This document shows, one piece after another, positions 50,887 to 62,700 of a DNA stretch of 64,000 bases. How positions within the stretch are numbered: the first letter of the stretch is position 1; each line of letters begins with the position of its first letter. The position numbers were made by a program, and so were the translations under genes. The DNA lies in NCBI GenBank assembly GCA_022414725.1, contig CM039466.1, positions 19,124,361 through 19,188,360 on the forward strand, read 5' to 3'. The DNA is from Microglena sp. YARC (lineage: Eukaryota; Chlorophyta; Chlorophyceae; Chlamydomonadales; Chlamydomonadaceae). Under the pieces are notes generated by a model. It worked only from the letters and a program-made list of their open reading frames with translations, did not search any database and was not told the DNA's origin.

Positions 50887-51028
50887 CAGTGCACGCACAG
50901 TACATCAGTGCATGTACAGTGCATGTACAGTACATCAGTGAATGGCAGTACATCAGTGCATGTACAGTACATCAGTGCTCGCACAGTGCATCTGTACATC
51001 AGTGCACGCACAGTACATTAGTACATCA

Positions 51029-51474
51029 GTGCATGTGCATTACATCTGTACATCATAGCACACACAATACATCAGTGCACACACAGTACATCAGTGCACC
51101 CACAGTACTACAGTACATCAGTACATCATTGCACGCACTGTACATCAGTACATCTGTGCATGTACAGCAATGCATGTACATTAGTGCAATTACATCAGTG
51201 CACGCACAGCACATCAGTGCATGTACAGTACATCAGACAGGGACATGGTGGGAAGCTGAATCTGTCACCTTCAAAATGAACTCGGTTGATTTGGCTGAAT
51301 AGCCAGCCAGGGGAGCTTCCAGACCTGGACAAGTCATTGAACTATATAATTTGCTTAGTGTGCTCCCTGGTTCCCGTGGGTATGGCACGTTGGGACTTTG
51401 AATTGGCAGACGGGCACCAGCCCTACCTCTAAAAACGTGGTAGGCATGCTTATCAAGGCACTGCCATTTGAGGT
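51029..51474. repeat. Tandem segmental duplication, copy B (446 bp)
   Basis: Differs from copy A by a handful of substitutions (for example AGTGTGCTCC for AGAGTGCTCC). Few differences imply a recent event. Confidence 0.92.
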
Positions 51475-51483
51475 GTTACAACT

Positions 51484-51515
51484 ATCTATCTATCTATCTA
51501 TCTATCTATTTATCT
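51484..51515. repeat. (CTAT)n microsatellite
   Basis: Seven or so CTAT steps immediately before a hairpin palindrome. Confidence 0.95.
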
Positions 51516-51557
51516 ATTTCAGGCATGCCCTAGTGGTTACTAGGGCATGCCTGAAAT
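51516..51557. repeat. Hairpin: 19-bp perfect arms, 4-nt loop
   Basis: ATTTCAGGCATGCCCTAGT / GGTT / ACTAGGGCATGCCTGAAAT. It lies about 40 bp downstream of the stop of the minus-strand gene at 51597, so it could act in 3' end formation, or be a small foldback insertion. Confidence 0.85.
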
Positions 51558-51596
51558 TGTGAACCTTGCAAGGGTTCGAACAGCACACGTGTTTGG

Positions 51597-52692
51597 CTAT
51601 ATTCTACTTCCCCATTCAGACAGAGGTTGACTATATCTGCTCATGTCGTAAAACTTAGCCATCTCTTGAATCTCCCTCTTTGACAGTTCTTGGGCCCGTG
51701 CAGCAAGTTGTGCTGGCTGAAGGTGAGCCAGGCTCTGCACAGCCTTAGGAAGATTCTGGTAGGTAGTGTGAGGGGGATGCAAATGTGCAGCCCCTATCTG
51801 ACCAACATTGGGCACTTGCAACATGTATTCTGGTGCTGGCTGCGCATGATACGACCATTGTGTTGCCTGGAGCAACTGAGGCTGGGGTTGCAGAGAAGGG
51901 TAAACAATCTGGGGAGCAGACGTTTGGTTAAAGTAATCATGCAATGCCGATGAGTGTGACTGCAGAGGCTGGAACATGGATGACTGTGGCTGTTGTTGTT
52001 GCTGATACAGCTGCTGCTGTTGTTGTTGTTGCACCTGCTATTGCAGTTGTAGATGCAGTTGCTGTTTACATTGCTGTTGCTGTTCACGTTGCTGTCGCAG
52101 AAGTTGGAGTTGGAGTTCAACTTGTTGTTGCTGCTGTACCTGTTCTTGTTGCTGTTCATGTTGCTCCTGCATTAGCTGTAGCTGCTTCTGTCGCTTATCC
52201 TCTTGCTCTTGTTCCTTCACCTGAGGCCCAGCCCTTTTCTTGGGCTTAGCTGGGGGCTTAGGCTTAGGGGGTAAGCCTATGCTTGACTTGTTGTGCTGGG
52301 GCTGCTTGCAAGTGCCCCTTGTTGGGCAGTCAGTCAAACAGTAGTTGCACTTTGGGTTGTTGGGTAGCTTCTCTCTGCATGCAGGGGTGGCACAGACGTC
52401 TCGGTCACCATTCACACGTTTTGCATACTTGAAATATCCACTTGCCCACTCTCCTGGCTGTGGTATGTCATATGGACTAGCCAGCTCATGCCGCTCAGCA
52501 TTCCCGTTGAGTAGCTGGCCATTGTCCAGATTTTCTTGATGCACCAGGTCGCCAAGAGCACGGCGATCTTTAAGGGCACTTGCCTGGTCCTCTATGCCTG
52601 GAGCGTTGATGCGTGTCCTCTCAGCTAAGTCGTCCTTGTGTTTCTCTGCTCGCCTTCCAACACATGCATATAAGCGGTCAGTGGGAATATAG
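51597..52692 (-). CDS. Cys-rich, Q-rich protein gene, last exon, with in-frame TAG
   Basis: The acceptor TTATCAG ends at 52693; C completes AGC with the AG of the upstream exon. Encodes YIPTDRLYACVGRRAEKHKD, a charged region, then VCATPACREKLPNNPKCNYC LTDCPTRGTC (seven Cys, zinc-binding-like), KPKPPAKPKKRAG and a long Gln tract, ending DMSRYSQPLSEWGSRI and TAG at 51597. A TAG at 52040-52038 interrupts the Gln tract (QLQ-TAG-QVQQQ), and the frame continues open for 145 codons. A CAG-to-TAG change, a sequencing error or readthrough would explain it. Nuclear or RNA-associated function is possible from composition only. Confidence 0.65.
52038..52040 (-). other. In-frame TAG inside polyglutamine tract
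   Basis: Flanked by CAA and CAG on the minus strand, in a gene otherwise open on both sides. The next stop is 147 codons further, after non-repetitive protein-like sequence. Confidence 0.85.
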
Positions 52693-53102
52693 CTGATAAT
52701 TGCAGGCAGTTGTGCGGTTGTTGATACCATAACATGTTTTTGACAGTGTTAGAATATGCTAAATGTCAAAGAATTGGTACGCTGCATATATATGACATAC
52801 TCACCATAGCTTTTCTTTTCAGCTACGAGCATCAGCTTCAATGCAGCTCCCCTAGGCAGTCGCTATGCTAAGCCTTGAGAATTGAAAAAGAAAGGAAAGC
52901 TGTTTTTATCTGATGCACTACGTTGCTATACGTTTGGGTGTGTAGCAAGCCTGGGGAGCTGCCTAGAAGCTGATGCTCGTCTGATTTTTGCCTTTTAACT
53001 ACCAAGTTAAATCATCCACATACTTTGGTAGTTACATAAGTAATACTTCTTACATGGTTAATTCCCCAACCCAAACCTGTAATTTGAGCAAGCATGTCTT
53101 AC
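52693..53102 (-). other. Intron with foldback element
   Basis: Donor GTAAGA (53102), acceptor TTATCAG (52693), phase 2. Contains the foldback element 52813-52998, so nearly half of the intron is mobile DNA. A start codon at 52730 inside the intron is an alternative first exon but would lose the phase match. Confidence 0.6.
52813..52998. mobile_element. Foldback (MITE-like) element in an intron
   Basis: The left arm TTTTCAGCTACGAGCATCAG, CTTCAATGCAGCTCCCC pairs with the right arm GGGGAGCTGCCTAGAAGCTG, ATGCTCGTCTGATTTTTG. Same family as 32683-32881. The arms carry TTTTCAG, a potential splice acceptor on the plus strand. Confidence 0.65.
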
Positions 53103-53249
53103 CTTCCTGTCTTTCCCAGCCAAACGGAGAATTTACTTCGGTCCCTGATATCTGCCCCATCTAGGTAAGCCGCCATAGACGTGGGCTTGGAGCTGAGGAC
53201 GTACACATTCTTGTCTGCGTTGTTGGTTCCTTCAGCACGGGCTGTGGAT
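53103..53249 (-). CDS. Cys-rich, Q-rich protein gene, internal exon
   Basis: 147 nt, acceptor GCCCTTTTAG with an upstream CTCTAACAT branch-like motif, donor GGAAG/GTAAGA. Reads STARAEGTNNADKNVYVLSS, KPTSMAAYLDGADIRDRSKF, SVWLGKTG in phase 2, and joins the next exon as AG+C (Ser). Earlier exons are not identified. Confidence 0.65.
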
Positions 53250-53256
53250 CTAAAAG

Positions 53257-53730
53257 GGCACAATAAAATATGTTAGAGGTCTGGATACCGTTATGTGCAA
53301 TACGTACAAATGTGTACAAATAAAAATGATTACCAAGTTAGCCTTAAGCCCGTCAACGCACGTGGAGGCTGTACTTTCTCATGTTTTGCCCCCAAGTAAT
53401 CGATGCTAACGCATAACTAGATTATACGGATGACAGGCTTTGAGAATCATCTTCACCTCTACCGAAGTTTCTACGCGCTGTTTCCCGACATCACTAACTA
53501 AAACTAAAGGTAACCCTTTACACTGCCTTGCATGCTATGACATATTCTATCACTATGCACATACACATAACACACTGTTGGCTTCAAGACTTACTATCGA
53601 CATACAGCCACTACTGCTATAAAGCAGTTCTGACATGTGATACCACATGCAAACCATACAATAAGATGCTTCCCACATTACCCGGCATTATTACCTGTTC
53701 ATATTTTGCCACCAAGGAATTGGTTCAGAT
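53257..53730. other. Upstream of the identified exon; no further exon found
   Basis: Probably intron or 5' region of the minus-strand gene. Plus-strand frames run into the satellite and are not called. Confidence 0.35.
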
Positions 53731-53734
53731 CCGA

Positions 53735-56700
53735 CACACTTCAACGCCAACCCCTTCAACCCCCCCCCTCGTGCCCGCATTCACACAATCCGTGCATACT
53801 AAGGACCCAGGTAGGGCACACCAGACTCAAATTTGGGGGATGGGACTTTAAATGACCATAAACATTACACAAAAGCTTCTCATACATACCACTTTCATCC
53901 ACATTGGCCAATTTTACTTTTCCAGCTATGTGCATGCCAACCCCTTCAACCCCCCCTCGTGCCCGCATTCGCACAATCCATGCGTACTAAGGACCCAGGT
54001 AGGGCACACCAGACTCAAATTTGGGGGATGGGACTTTAAATGACCATAAACATTCCCCAAAAGCTTCTCATACATTCCACTTTCATCCACAGTGGCCAAT
54101 TTCACTTTTCCAGCTATGTGCATGCCAACCCCTTCAACCCCCCCCCTCGGGCCCGCATTCGCACAATCCATGCGTACTAAGGACCCAGGTAGGGCACACC
54201 AGACTCAAATTTGGGGGATGGGACTTTAAATGACCATAAACATTCCCCAAAAGCTTCTCATACATACCACTTTCATCCACAGTGGCTAATTTTACTTTTC
54301 CAGCTATGTGCATGCCAACCCCTTCAACCCCCCCCCTCGTGCCCGCATTCGCACAATCTGTGCGTTCTTAGGACCCAGGTAGGGCACACCAGACTCTAAT
54401 TTGGGGGATGGGACTTAAAATGACCATAAACATTACACAAAAGCTTCTCATACATTCCACTTTCATCCACAGTGGCCAATTTTACTTTTCCAGCTATGTG
54501 CATGACAACCCCTTCAACCCCCCCCCTCGTGCCCGCATTCGCACAATCCATGCGTACTAAGGACCCAGGTAGGGCACACCAGACTCAAATTTGGGGGATG
54601 GGACTTTAAATGACCATAAACATTCCCCAAAAGCTTCTAATACATTCCACTTTCATCCACAGTGGCCAATTTTACTTTTCCAGCTATGTGCATGACAACC
54701 CCTTCAACCCCCCCCTCGTGCCCGCATTCGCACAATCTGTGCGTCCTTAGGACCCAGGTAGGGCACACCAGACTCAAATTTGGGGGATGGGACTTTAAAT
54801 GACCATAAACATTACCCAAAAGCTTCCCATACATTCCACTTTCATCCACAGTGGCCAATTTAACTTTTCCAGCTATGTGCATGCCAACCCCTTCAACCCC
54901 CCCCCTCGTGCCCGCATTCGCACAATCTGTGCGTCCTTAAGTCCCAGGTAGGGCACACCAGACTCAAATTTGGGGGATGGGACTTTAAATGACCATAAAC
55001 ATTACCCAAAAGCTTCTCATACATACCACTTTCATCCACATTGGCCAATTTTACTTTTCCAGCTATGTGCATGACAACCCCTTCAACCCCTCCCCTCGTG
55101 CCCGCATTCGCACAATCTGTGCGTCCTTAGTACCCAGGTAGGGCACACCAGACCCTAATTTGGGGGATGGGACTTTAAATGACCATAAACATTCCCCAAA
55201 AGCTTCTCATACATTCCACTTTCATCCAAAGTGGCCAATTTTAATTTTCCAGCTATGTGCATGCCAACCCCTTCAACCCCCCCTCGTGCCCGCATTCGCA
55301 CAATCCATGCGTACTAAGGACCCAGGTAGGGCACACCAGACTCAAATTTGGGGGATGGGACTTTAAATGACCATAAACATTACCCAAAAGCTTCTCATAC
55401 ATTCCACTTTCATCCACAGTGGCCAATTTTACTTTTCCAGCTATGTGCATGCCAACCCCTTCAACCCCCCCTCGTGCCCGCATTCGCACAATCCATGCGT
55501 ACTAAGGACCCAGGTAGGGCACACCAGACTCAAATTTGGGGGATGGGACTTTAAATGACCATAAACATTCCCCAAAAGCTTCTCATACATTCCACTTTCA
55601 TCCACATTGGCCAATTTTACTTTTCCAGCTATGTGCATGCCAACCCCTTCAACCCCCCCCCCTCGTGCCCGCATTCGCACAATCCATGCGTACTAAGGAC
55701 CCAGGTAGGGCACACCAGACTCAAATTTGGGGGATGGGACTTTAAATGACCATAAACATTACCCAAAAGCTTCTCATACATACCACTTTCATCCACAGTG
55801 GCCAATTTTACTTTTCCAGCTATGTGCATGACAACCCCTTCAACCCCCCCCCCTCGTGCCCGCATTCGCACAATCTGTGCGTCCTTAGGAGTCCCAGGTA
55901 GGGCACACCAGACTCAAATTTGGGGGATGGGACTTTAAATGACCATAAACATTACCCAAAAGCTTCCCATACATACCACTTTCATCCACAGTGGCCAATT
56001 TTACTTTTCCAGCTATGTGCATGACAAACCCTTCAACCCCCCCCCTTGTGCCCGCATTCGCTCAATCCGTGCGTCCTTAAGTCCCAGGTAGGGCACACCA
56101 GACTCAAATTTGGGGGATGGGACCATAAACATTACACAAAAGCTTCTCTTACATACCACTTTCATCCACAGTGGCTAATTTTACTTTTCCAGCTATGTGC
56201 ATGCCAACCCCTTCAACCCCCCCCTCGTGCCCGCATTCGCACAATCTGTGCGTCCTTAGGACCCAGGTAGGGCACACCAGACTCTAATTTGGGGGATGGG
56301 ACTTAAAATGACCATAAACATTACACAAAAGCTTCTCATACATTCCACTTTCATCCACAGTGGCCAATTTTACTTTTCCAGCTATGTGCATGACAACCCC
56401 TTCAACCCCCCCCTCGTGCCCGCATTCGCACAATCCATGCGTACTAAGGACCCAGGTAGTGCACACCAGACTCAAATTTGGGGGATGGGACTTTAAATGA
56501 CCATAAACATTCCCCAAAAGCTTCTAATACATTCCACTTTCATCCACAGTGGCCAATTTTACTTTTCCAGCTATGTGCATGACAACCCCTTCAACCCCCC
56601 CCCTCGTGCCCGCATTCGCACAATCTGTGCGTCCTTAGGACCCAGGTAGGGCACACCAGACTCAAATTTGGGGGATGGGACTTTAAATGACCATAAACAT

Positions 56701-59700
56701 TACCCAAAAGCTTCCCATACATTCCACTTTCATCCACAGTGGCCAATTTTACTTTTCCAGCTATGTGCATGCCAACCCCTTCAACCCCCCCCCTCGTGCC
56801 CGTATTCGCACAATCTGTGCGTCCTTAAGTCCCAGGTAGGGCACACCAGACTCAAATTTGGGGGATGGGACTTTAAATGACCATAAACATTACCCAAAAG
56901 CTTCTCATACATACCACTTTCATCCACATTGGCCAATTTTACTTTTCCAGCTATGTGCATGACAACCCCTTCAACCCCCCCCTCGTGCCCGCATTCGCAC
57001 AATCTGTGCGTCCTTAGTACCCAGGTAGGGCACACCAGACTCTAATTTGGGGGATGGGACTTTAAATGACCATAAACATTCCCCAAAAGCTTCTCATACA
57101 TTCCACTTTCATCCAAAGTGGCCAATTTTACTTTTCCAGCTATGTGCATGCCAACCCCTTCAACCCCCCCCCTCGTGCCCGCATTCGCACAATCCATGCG
57201 TACTAAGGACCCAGGTAGGGCACACCAGACTCAAATTTGGGGGATGGGACTTTAAATGACCATAAACATTCCCCAAAAGCTTCTCATACATTCCACTTTC
57301 ATCCACAGTGGCCAATTTTACTTTTCCAGCTATGTGCATGCCAACCCCTTCAACCCCCCCCCTCGTGCCCGCATTCGCACAATCCATGCGTACTAAGGAC
57401 CCAGGTAGGGCACACCAGACTCAAATTTGGGGGATGGGACTTTAAATGACCATAAACATTCCCCAAAAGCTTCTCATACATTCCACTTTCATCCACATTG
57501 GCCAATTTTACTTTTCCAGCTATGTGCATGCCAACCCCTTCAACCCCCCCCCTCGTGCCCGCATTCGCACAATCCATGCGTACTAAGGACCCAGGTAGGG
57601 CACACCAGACTCAAATTTGGGGGATGGGACTTTAAATGACCATAAACATTACCCAAAAGCTTCTCATACATACAACTTTCATCCACAGTGGCCAATTTTA
57701 CTTTTCCAGCTATGTGCATGACAACCCCTTCAACCCCCCCCCTCGTGCCCGCATTCGCACAATCTGTGCGTCCTTAGGACCCAGGTAGGGCACACCAGAC
57801 TCAAATTTGGGGGATGGGACTTTAAATGACCATAAACATTACCCAAAAGCTTCCCATACATACCACTTTCATCCACAGTGGCCAATTTTACTTTTCCAGC
57901 TATGTACATGACAAACCCTTCAACCCCCCCCCTCGTGCCCGCATTCGCTCAATCCGTGCGTCCTTAAGTCCCAGGTAGGGCACACCAGACTCAAATTTGG
58001 GGGATGGGACCATAAACATTACACAAAAGCTTCTCATACATACCACTTTCATCCACAGTGGCTAATTTTACTTTTCCAGCTATGTGCATGCCAACCCCTT
58101 CAACCCCCCCCTCGTGCCCGCATTCGCACAATCCGTGCGTCCTTAGGACCCAGGTAGGGCACACCAGACTCAAATTTGGGGGATGGGACTTTAAATGACC
58201 ATAAACATTCCCCAAAAGCTTCTCATACATTCCACTTTCATCCACAGTGGCCAATTTTACTTTTCCAGCTATGTGCATGCCAACCCCTTCAACCCCCCCC
58301 TCGTGCCCGCATTCGCACAATCCATGCGTACTAAGGACCCAGGTAGGGCACACCAGACTCAAATTTGGGGGATGGGACTTTAAATGACCATAAACATTCC
58401 CCAAAAGCTTCTCATACATACCACTTTCATCCACAGTGGCCAATTTTACTTTTCCAGCTATGTGCATGCCAACCCCTTCAACCCCCCCCTCGTGCCCGCA
58501 TTCGCACAATCCTGTGCGTCCTTAGGACCCAGGTAGGGCACACCAGACTCAAATTTGGGGGATGGGACTTTAAATGACCATAAACATTACCCAAAAGCTT
58601 CTCATACATTCCACTTTCATCCACAGTGGCCAATTTTACTTTTCCAGCTATGTGCATGCCAACCCCTTCAACCCCCCCCTCGTGCCCGCATTCGCACAAT
58701 CCGTGCGTCCTTAGGACCCAGGTAGGGCACACCAGACTCAAATTTGGGGGATGGGACTTTAAATGACCATAAACATTCCCAAAAGCTTCTCATACATTCC
58801 ACTTTCATCCACAGTGGCCAATTTTACTTTTCCAGCTATGTGCATGCCAACCCCTTCAACCCCCCCCTCGTGCCCGCATTCGCACAATCCGTGCGTCCTT
58901 AGGACCCAGGTAGGGCACACCAGACTCAAATTTGGGGGATGGGACTTTAAATGACCATAAACATTCCCAAAAGCTTCTCATACATTCCACTTTCATCCAC
59001 AGTGGCCAATTTTACTTTTCCAGCTATGTGCATGCCAACCCTTCAACCCCCCCCCTCGTGCCCGCATTCGCACAATCCATGCGTACTTAAGGACCCAGGT
59101 AGGGCACACCAGACTCAAATTTGGGGGATGGGACTTTAAATGACCATAAACATTCCCCAAAAGCTTCTCATACATTACCACTTTCATCCACAGTGGCCAA
59201 TTTTACTTTCCAGCTATGTGCATGCCAACCCCTTCAACCCCCCCCCTCGTGCCCGCATTCGCACAATCCGTGCGTACTTAGGACCCAGGTAGGGCACACC
59301 AGACTCAAATTTGGGGGATGGGACTTTAAATGACCATAAACATTCCCAAAAGCTTCTCATACATCCACTTTCATCCACAGTGGCCAATTTTACTTTTCCA
59401 GCTATGTGCATGCCAACCCCTTCAACCCCCCCCCTCGTGCCCGCATTCGCACAATCCATGCGTACTTAGGACCCAGGTAGGGCACACCAGACTCAAATTT
59501 GGGGGATGGGACTTTAAATGACCATAAACATTCCCCAAAAGCTTCTCATACATACCACTTTCATCCACAGTGGCCAATTTTACTTTTCCAGCTATGTGCA
59601 TGCCAACCCCTTCAACCCCCCCCCCTCGTGCCCGCATTCGCACAATCCGTGCGTCCTTAGGACCCAGGTAGGGCACACCAGACTCAAATTTGGGGGATGG

Positions 59701-62700
59701 GACTTTAAATGACCATAAACATTCCCAAAAGCTTCTCATACATACCACTTTCATCCACAGTGGCCAATTTTACTTTTCCAGCTATGTGCATGCCAACCCC
59801 TTCAACCCCCCCCCCCCCCTCGTGCCCGCATTCGCACAATGCGTACTTAAGGACCCAGGTAGGGCACACCAGACTCAAATTTGGGGGATGGGACTTTAAA
59901 TGACCATAAACATTCCCCAAAAGCTTCTCATACATTACCACTTTCATCCACAGTGGCCAATTTTACTTTTCCAGCTATGTGCATGCCAACCCCTTCAACC
60001 CCCCCCCTCGTGCCCGCATTCGCACAATCCATGCGTACTAAGGACCCAGGTAGGGCACACCAGACTCAAATTTGGGGGATGGGACTTTAAATGACCATAA
60101 ACATTCCCCAAAAGCTTCTCATACATACCACTTTCATCCACAGTGGCCAATTTTACTTTTCCAGCTATGTGCATGCCAACCCCTTCAACCCCCCCCTCGT
60201 GCCCGCATTCGCACAATCCGTGCGTCCTTAGGACCCAGGTAGGGCACACCAGACTCAAATTTGGGGGATGGGACTTTAAATGACCATAAAACATTACCCA
60301 AAAGCTTCTCATACATTACCACTTTCATCCACAGTGGCCAATTTTACTTTTCCAGCTATGTGCATGCCAACCCCTTCAACCCCCCCCCTCGTGCCCGCAT
60401 TCGCACAATCCGTGCGTCCTTAGGACCCAGGTAGGGCACACCAGACTCAAATTTGGGGGATGGGACTTTAAATGACCATAAACATTCCCCAAAAGCTTCT
60501 CATACATTACCACTTTCATCCACAGTGGCCAATTTTACTTTTCCAGCTATGTGCATGCCAACCCCTTCAACCCCCCCCTCGTGCCCGCATTCGCACAATC
60601 CGTGCGTACTTAGGACCCAGGTAGGGCACACCAGACTCAAATTTGGGGGATGGGACTTTCAGTGACCATAAACATTACCCAAAAGCTTCTCATACATTAC
60701 CACTTTCATCCACAGTGGCCAATTTTACTTTTCCAGCTATGTGCATGCCAACCCCTTCAACCCCCCCCCTCGTGCCGCATTCGCACAATCCGTGCGTACT
60801 TAGGACCCAGGTAGGGCACACCAGACTCAAATTTGGGGGATGGGACTTTAAATGACCATAAACATTCCCCAAAAGCTTCTCATACATACCACTTTCATCC
60901 ACAGTGGCCAATTTTACTTTTCCAGCTATGTGCATGCCAACCCCTTCAACCCCCCCCCTCGTGCCCGCATTCGCACAATCCGTGCGTACTTAGGACCCAG
61001 GTAGGGCACACCAGACTCAAATTTGGGGGATGGGACTTTAAATGACCATAAACATTCCCCAAAAGCTTCTCATACATCCACTTTCATCCACAGTGGCCAA
61101 TTTTACTTTTCCAGCTATGTGCATGCCAACCCCTTCAACCCCCCCCCCTCGTGCCCGCATTCGCACAATCCGTGCGTCCTTAGGACCCAGGTAGGGCACA
61201 CCAGACTCAAATTTGGGGGATGGGACTTTAAATGACCATAAACATTCCCCAAAAGCTTCTCATACATTCCACTTTCATCCACAGTGGCCAATTTTACTTT
61301 TCCAGCTATGTGCATGACAACCCCTTCAACCCCCCCCTCGTGCCCGCATTCGCACAATCCGTGCGTCCTTAGGACCCAGGTAGGGCACACCAGACTCAAA
61401 TTTGGGGGATGGGACTTTAAATGACCATAAACATTACCCAAAAGCTTCTCATACATACCACTTTCATCCACAGTGGCCAATTTTACTTTTCCAGCTATGT
61501 GCATGCCAACCCCTTCAACCCCCCCCCTCGTGCCCGCATTCGCACAATCCGTGCGTACTTAGGACCCAGGTAGGGCACACCAGACTCAAATTTGGGGGAT
61601 GGGACTTTAAATGACCATAAACATTACCCAAAAGCTTCTCATACATACCACTTTCATCCACAGTGCCAATTTTACTTTTCCAGCTATGTGCATGCCAACC
61701 CCTTCAACCCCCCCCCTCGTGCCCGCATTCGCACAATCCGTGCGTACTTAGGACCCAGGTAGGGCACACCAGACTCAAATTTGGGGGATGGGACTTTCAG
61801 TGACCATAAACATTCCCCAAAAGCTTCTCATACATTACCACTTTCATCCACAGTGGCCAATTTTACTTTTCCAGCTATGTGCATGCCAACCCCTTCAACC
61901 CCCCCCTCGTGCCCGCATTCGCACAATCCGTGCGTCTTAGGACCCAGGTAGGGCACACCAGACTCAAATTTGGGGATGGGACTTTAAGTGACCATAAACA
62001 TTCCCCAAAAGCTTCTCATACATACCACTTTCATCCACAGTGGCAATTTTACTTTTCCAGCTATGTGCATGCCAACCCCTTCAACCCCCCCCTCGTGCCC
62101 GCATTCGCACAATCCGTGCGTCCTTAGGACCCAGGTAGGGCACACCAGACTCAAATTTGGGGGATGGGACTTTAAATGACCATAAACATTACCCAAAAGC
62201 TTCTCATACATACCACTTTCATCCACAGTGGCCAATTTTACTTTTCCAGCTATGTGCATGCCAACCCTTTCAACCCCCCCCCCTCGTGCCCGCATTCGCA
62301 CAATCCGTGCGTACTTAGGACCCAGGTAGGGCACACCAGACTCAAATTTGGGGGATGGGACTTTAAATGACCATAAACATTCCCCAAAAGCTTCTCATAC
62401 ATACCACTTTCATCCACAGTGCCAATTTTACTTTTCCAGCTATGTGCATGACAACCCTTCAACCCCCCCCTCGTGCCCGCATTCGCACAATCCGTGCGTA
62501 AGGACCCAGGTAGGGCACACCAGACTCAAATTTGGGGGATGGGACTTTAAATGACCATAAACATTCCCAAAAGCTTCTCATACATACCACTTTCATCCAC
62601 AGTGGCCAATTTTACTTTTCCAGCTATGTGCATGCCAACCCCTTCAACCCCCCCCTCGTGCCCGCATTCGCACAATCCATGCGTACTTAAGGACCCAGGT

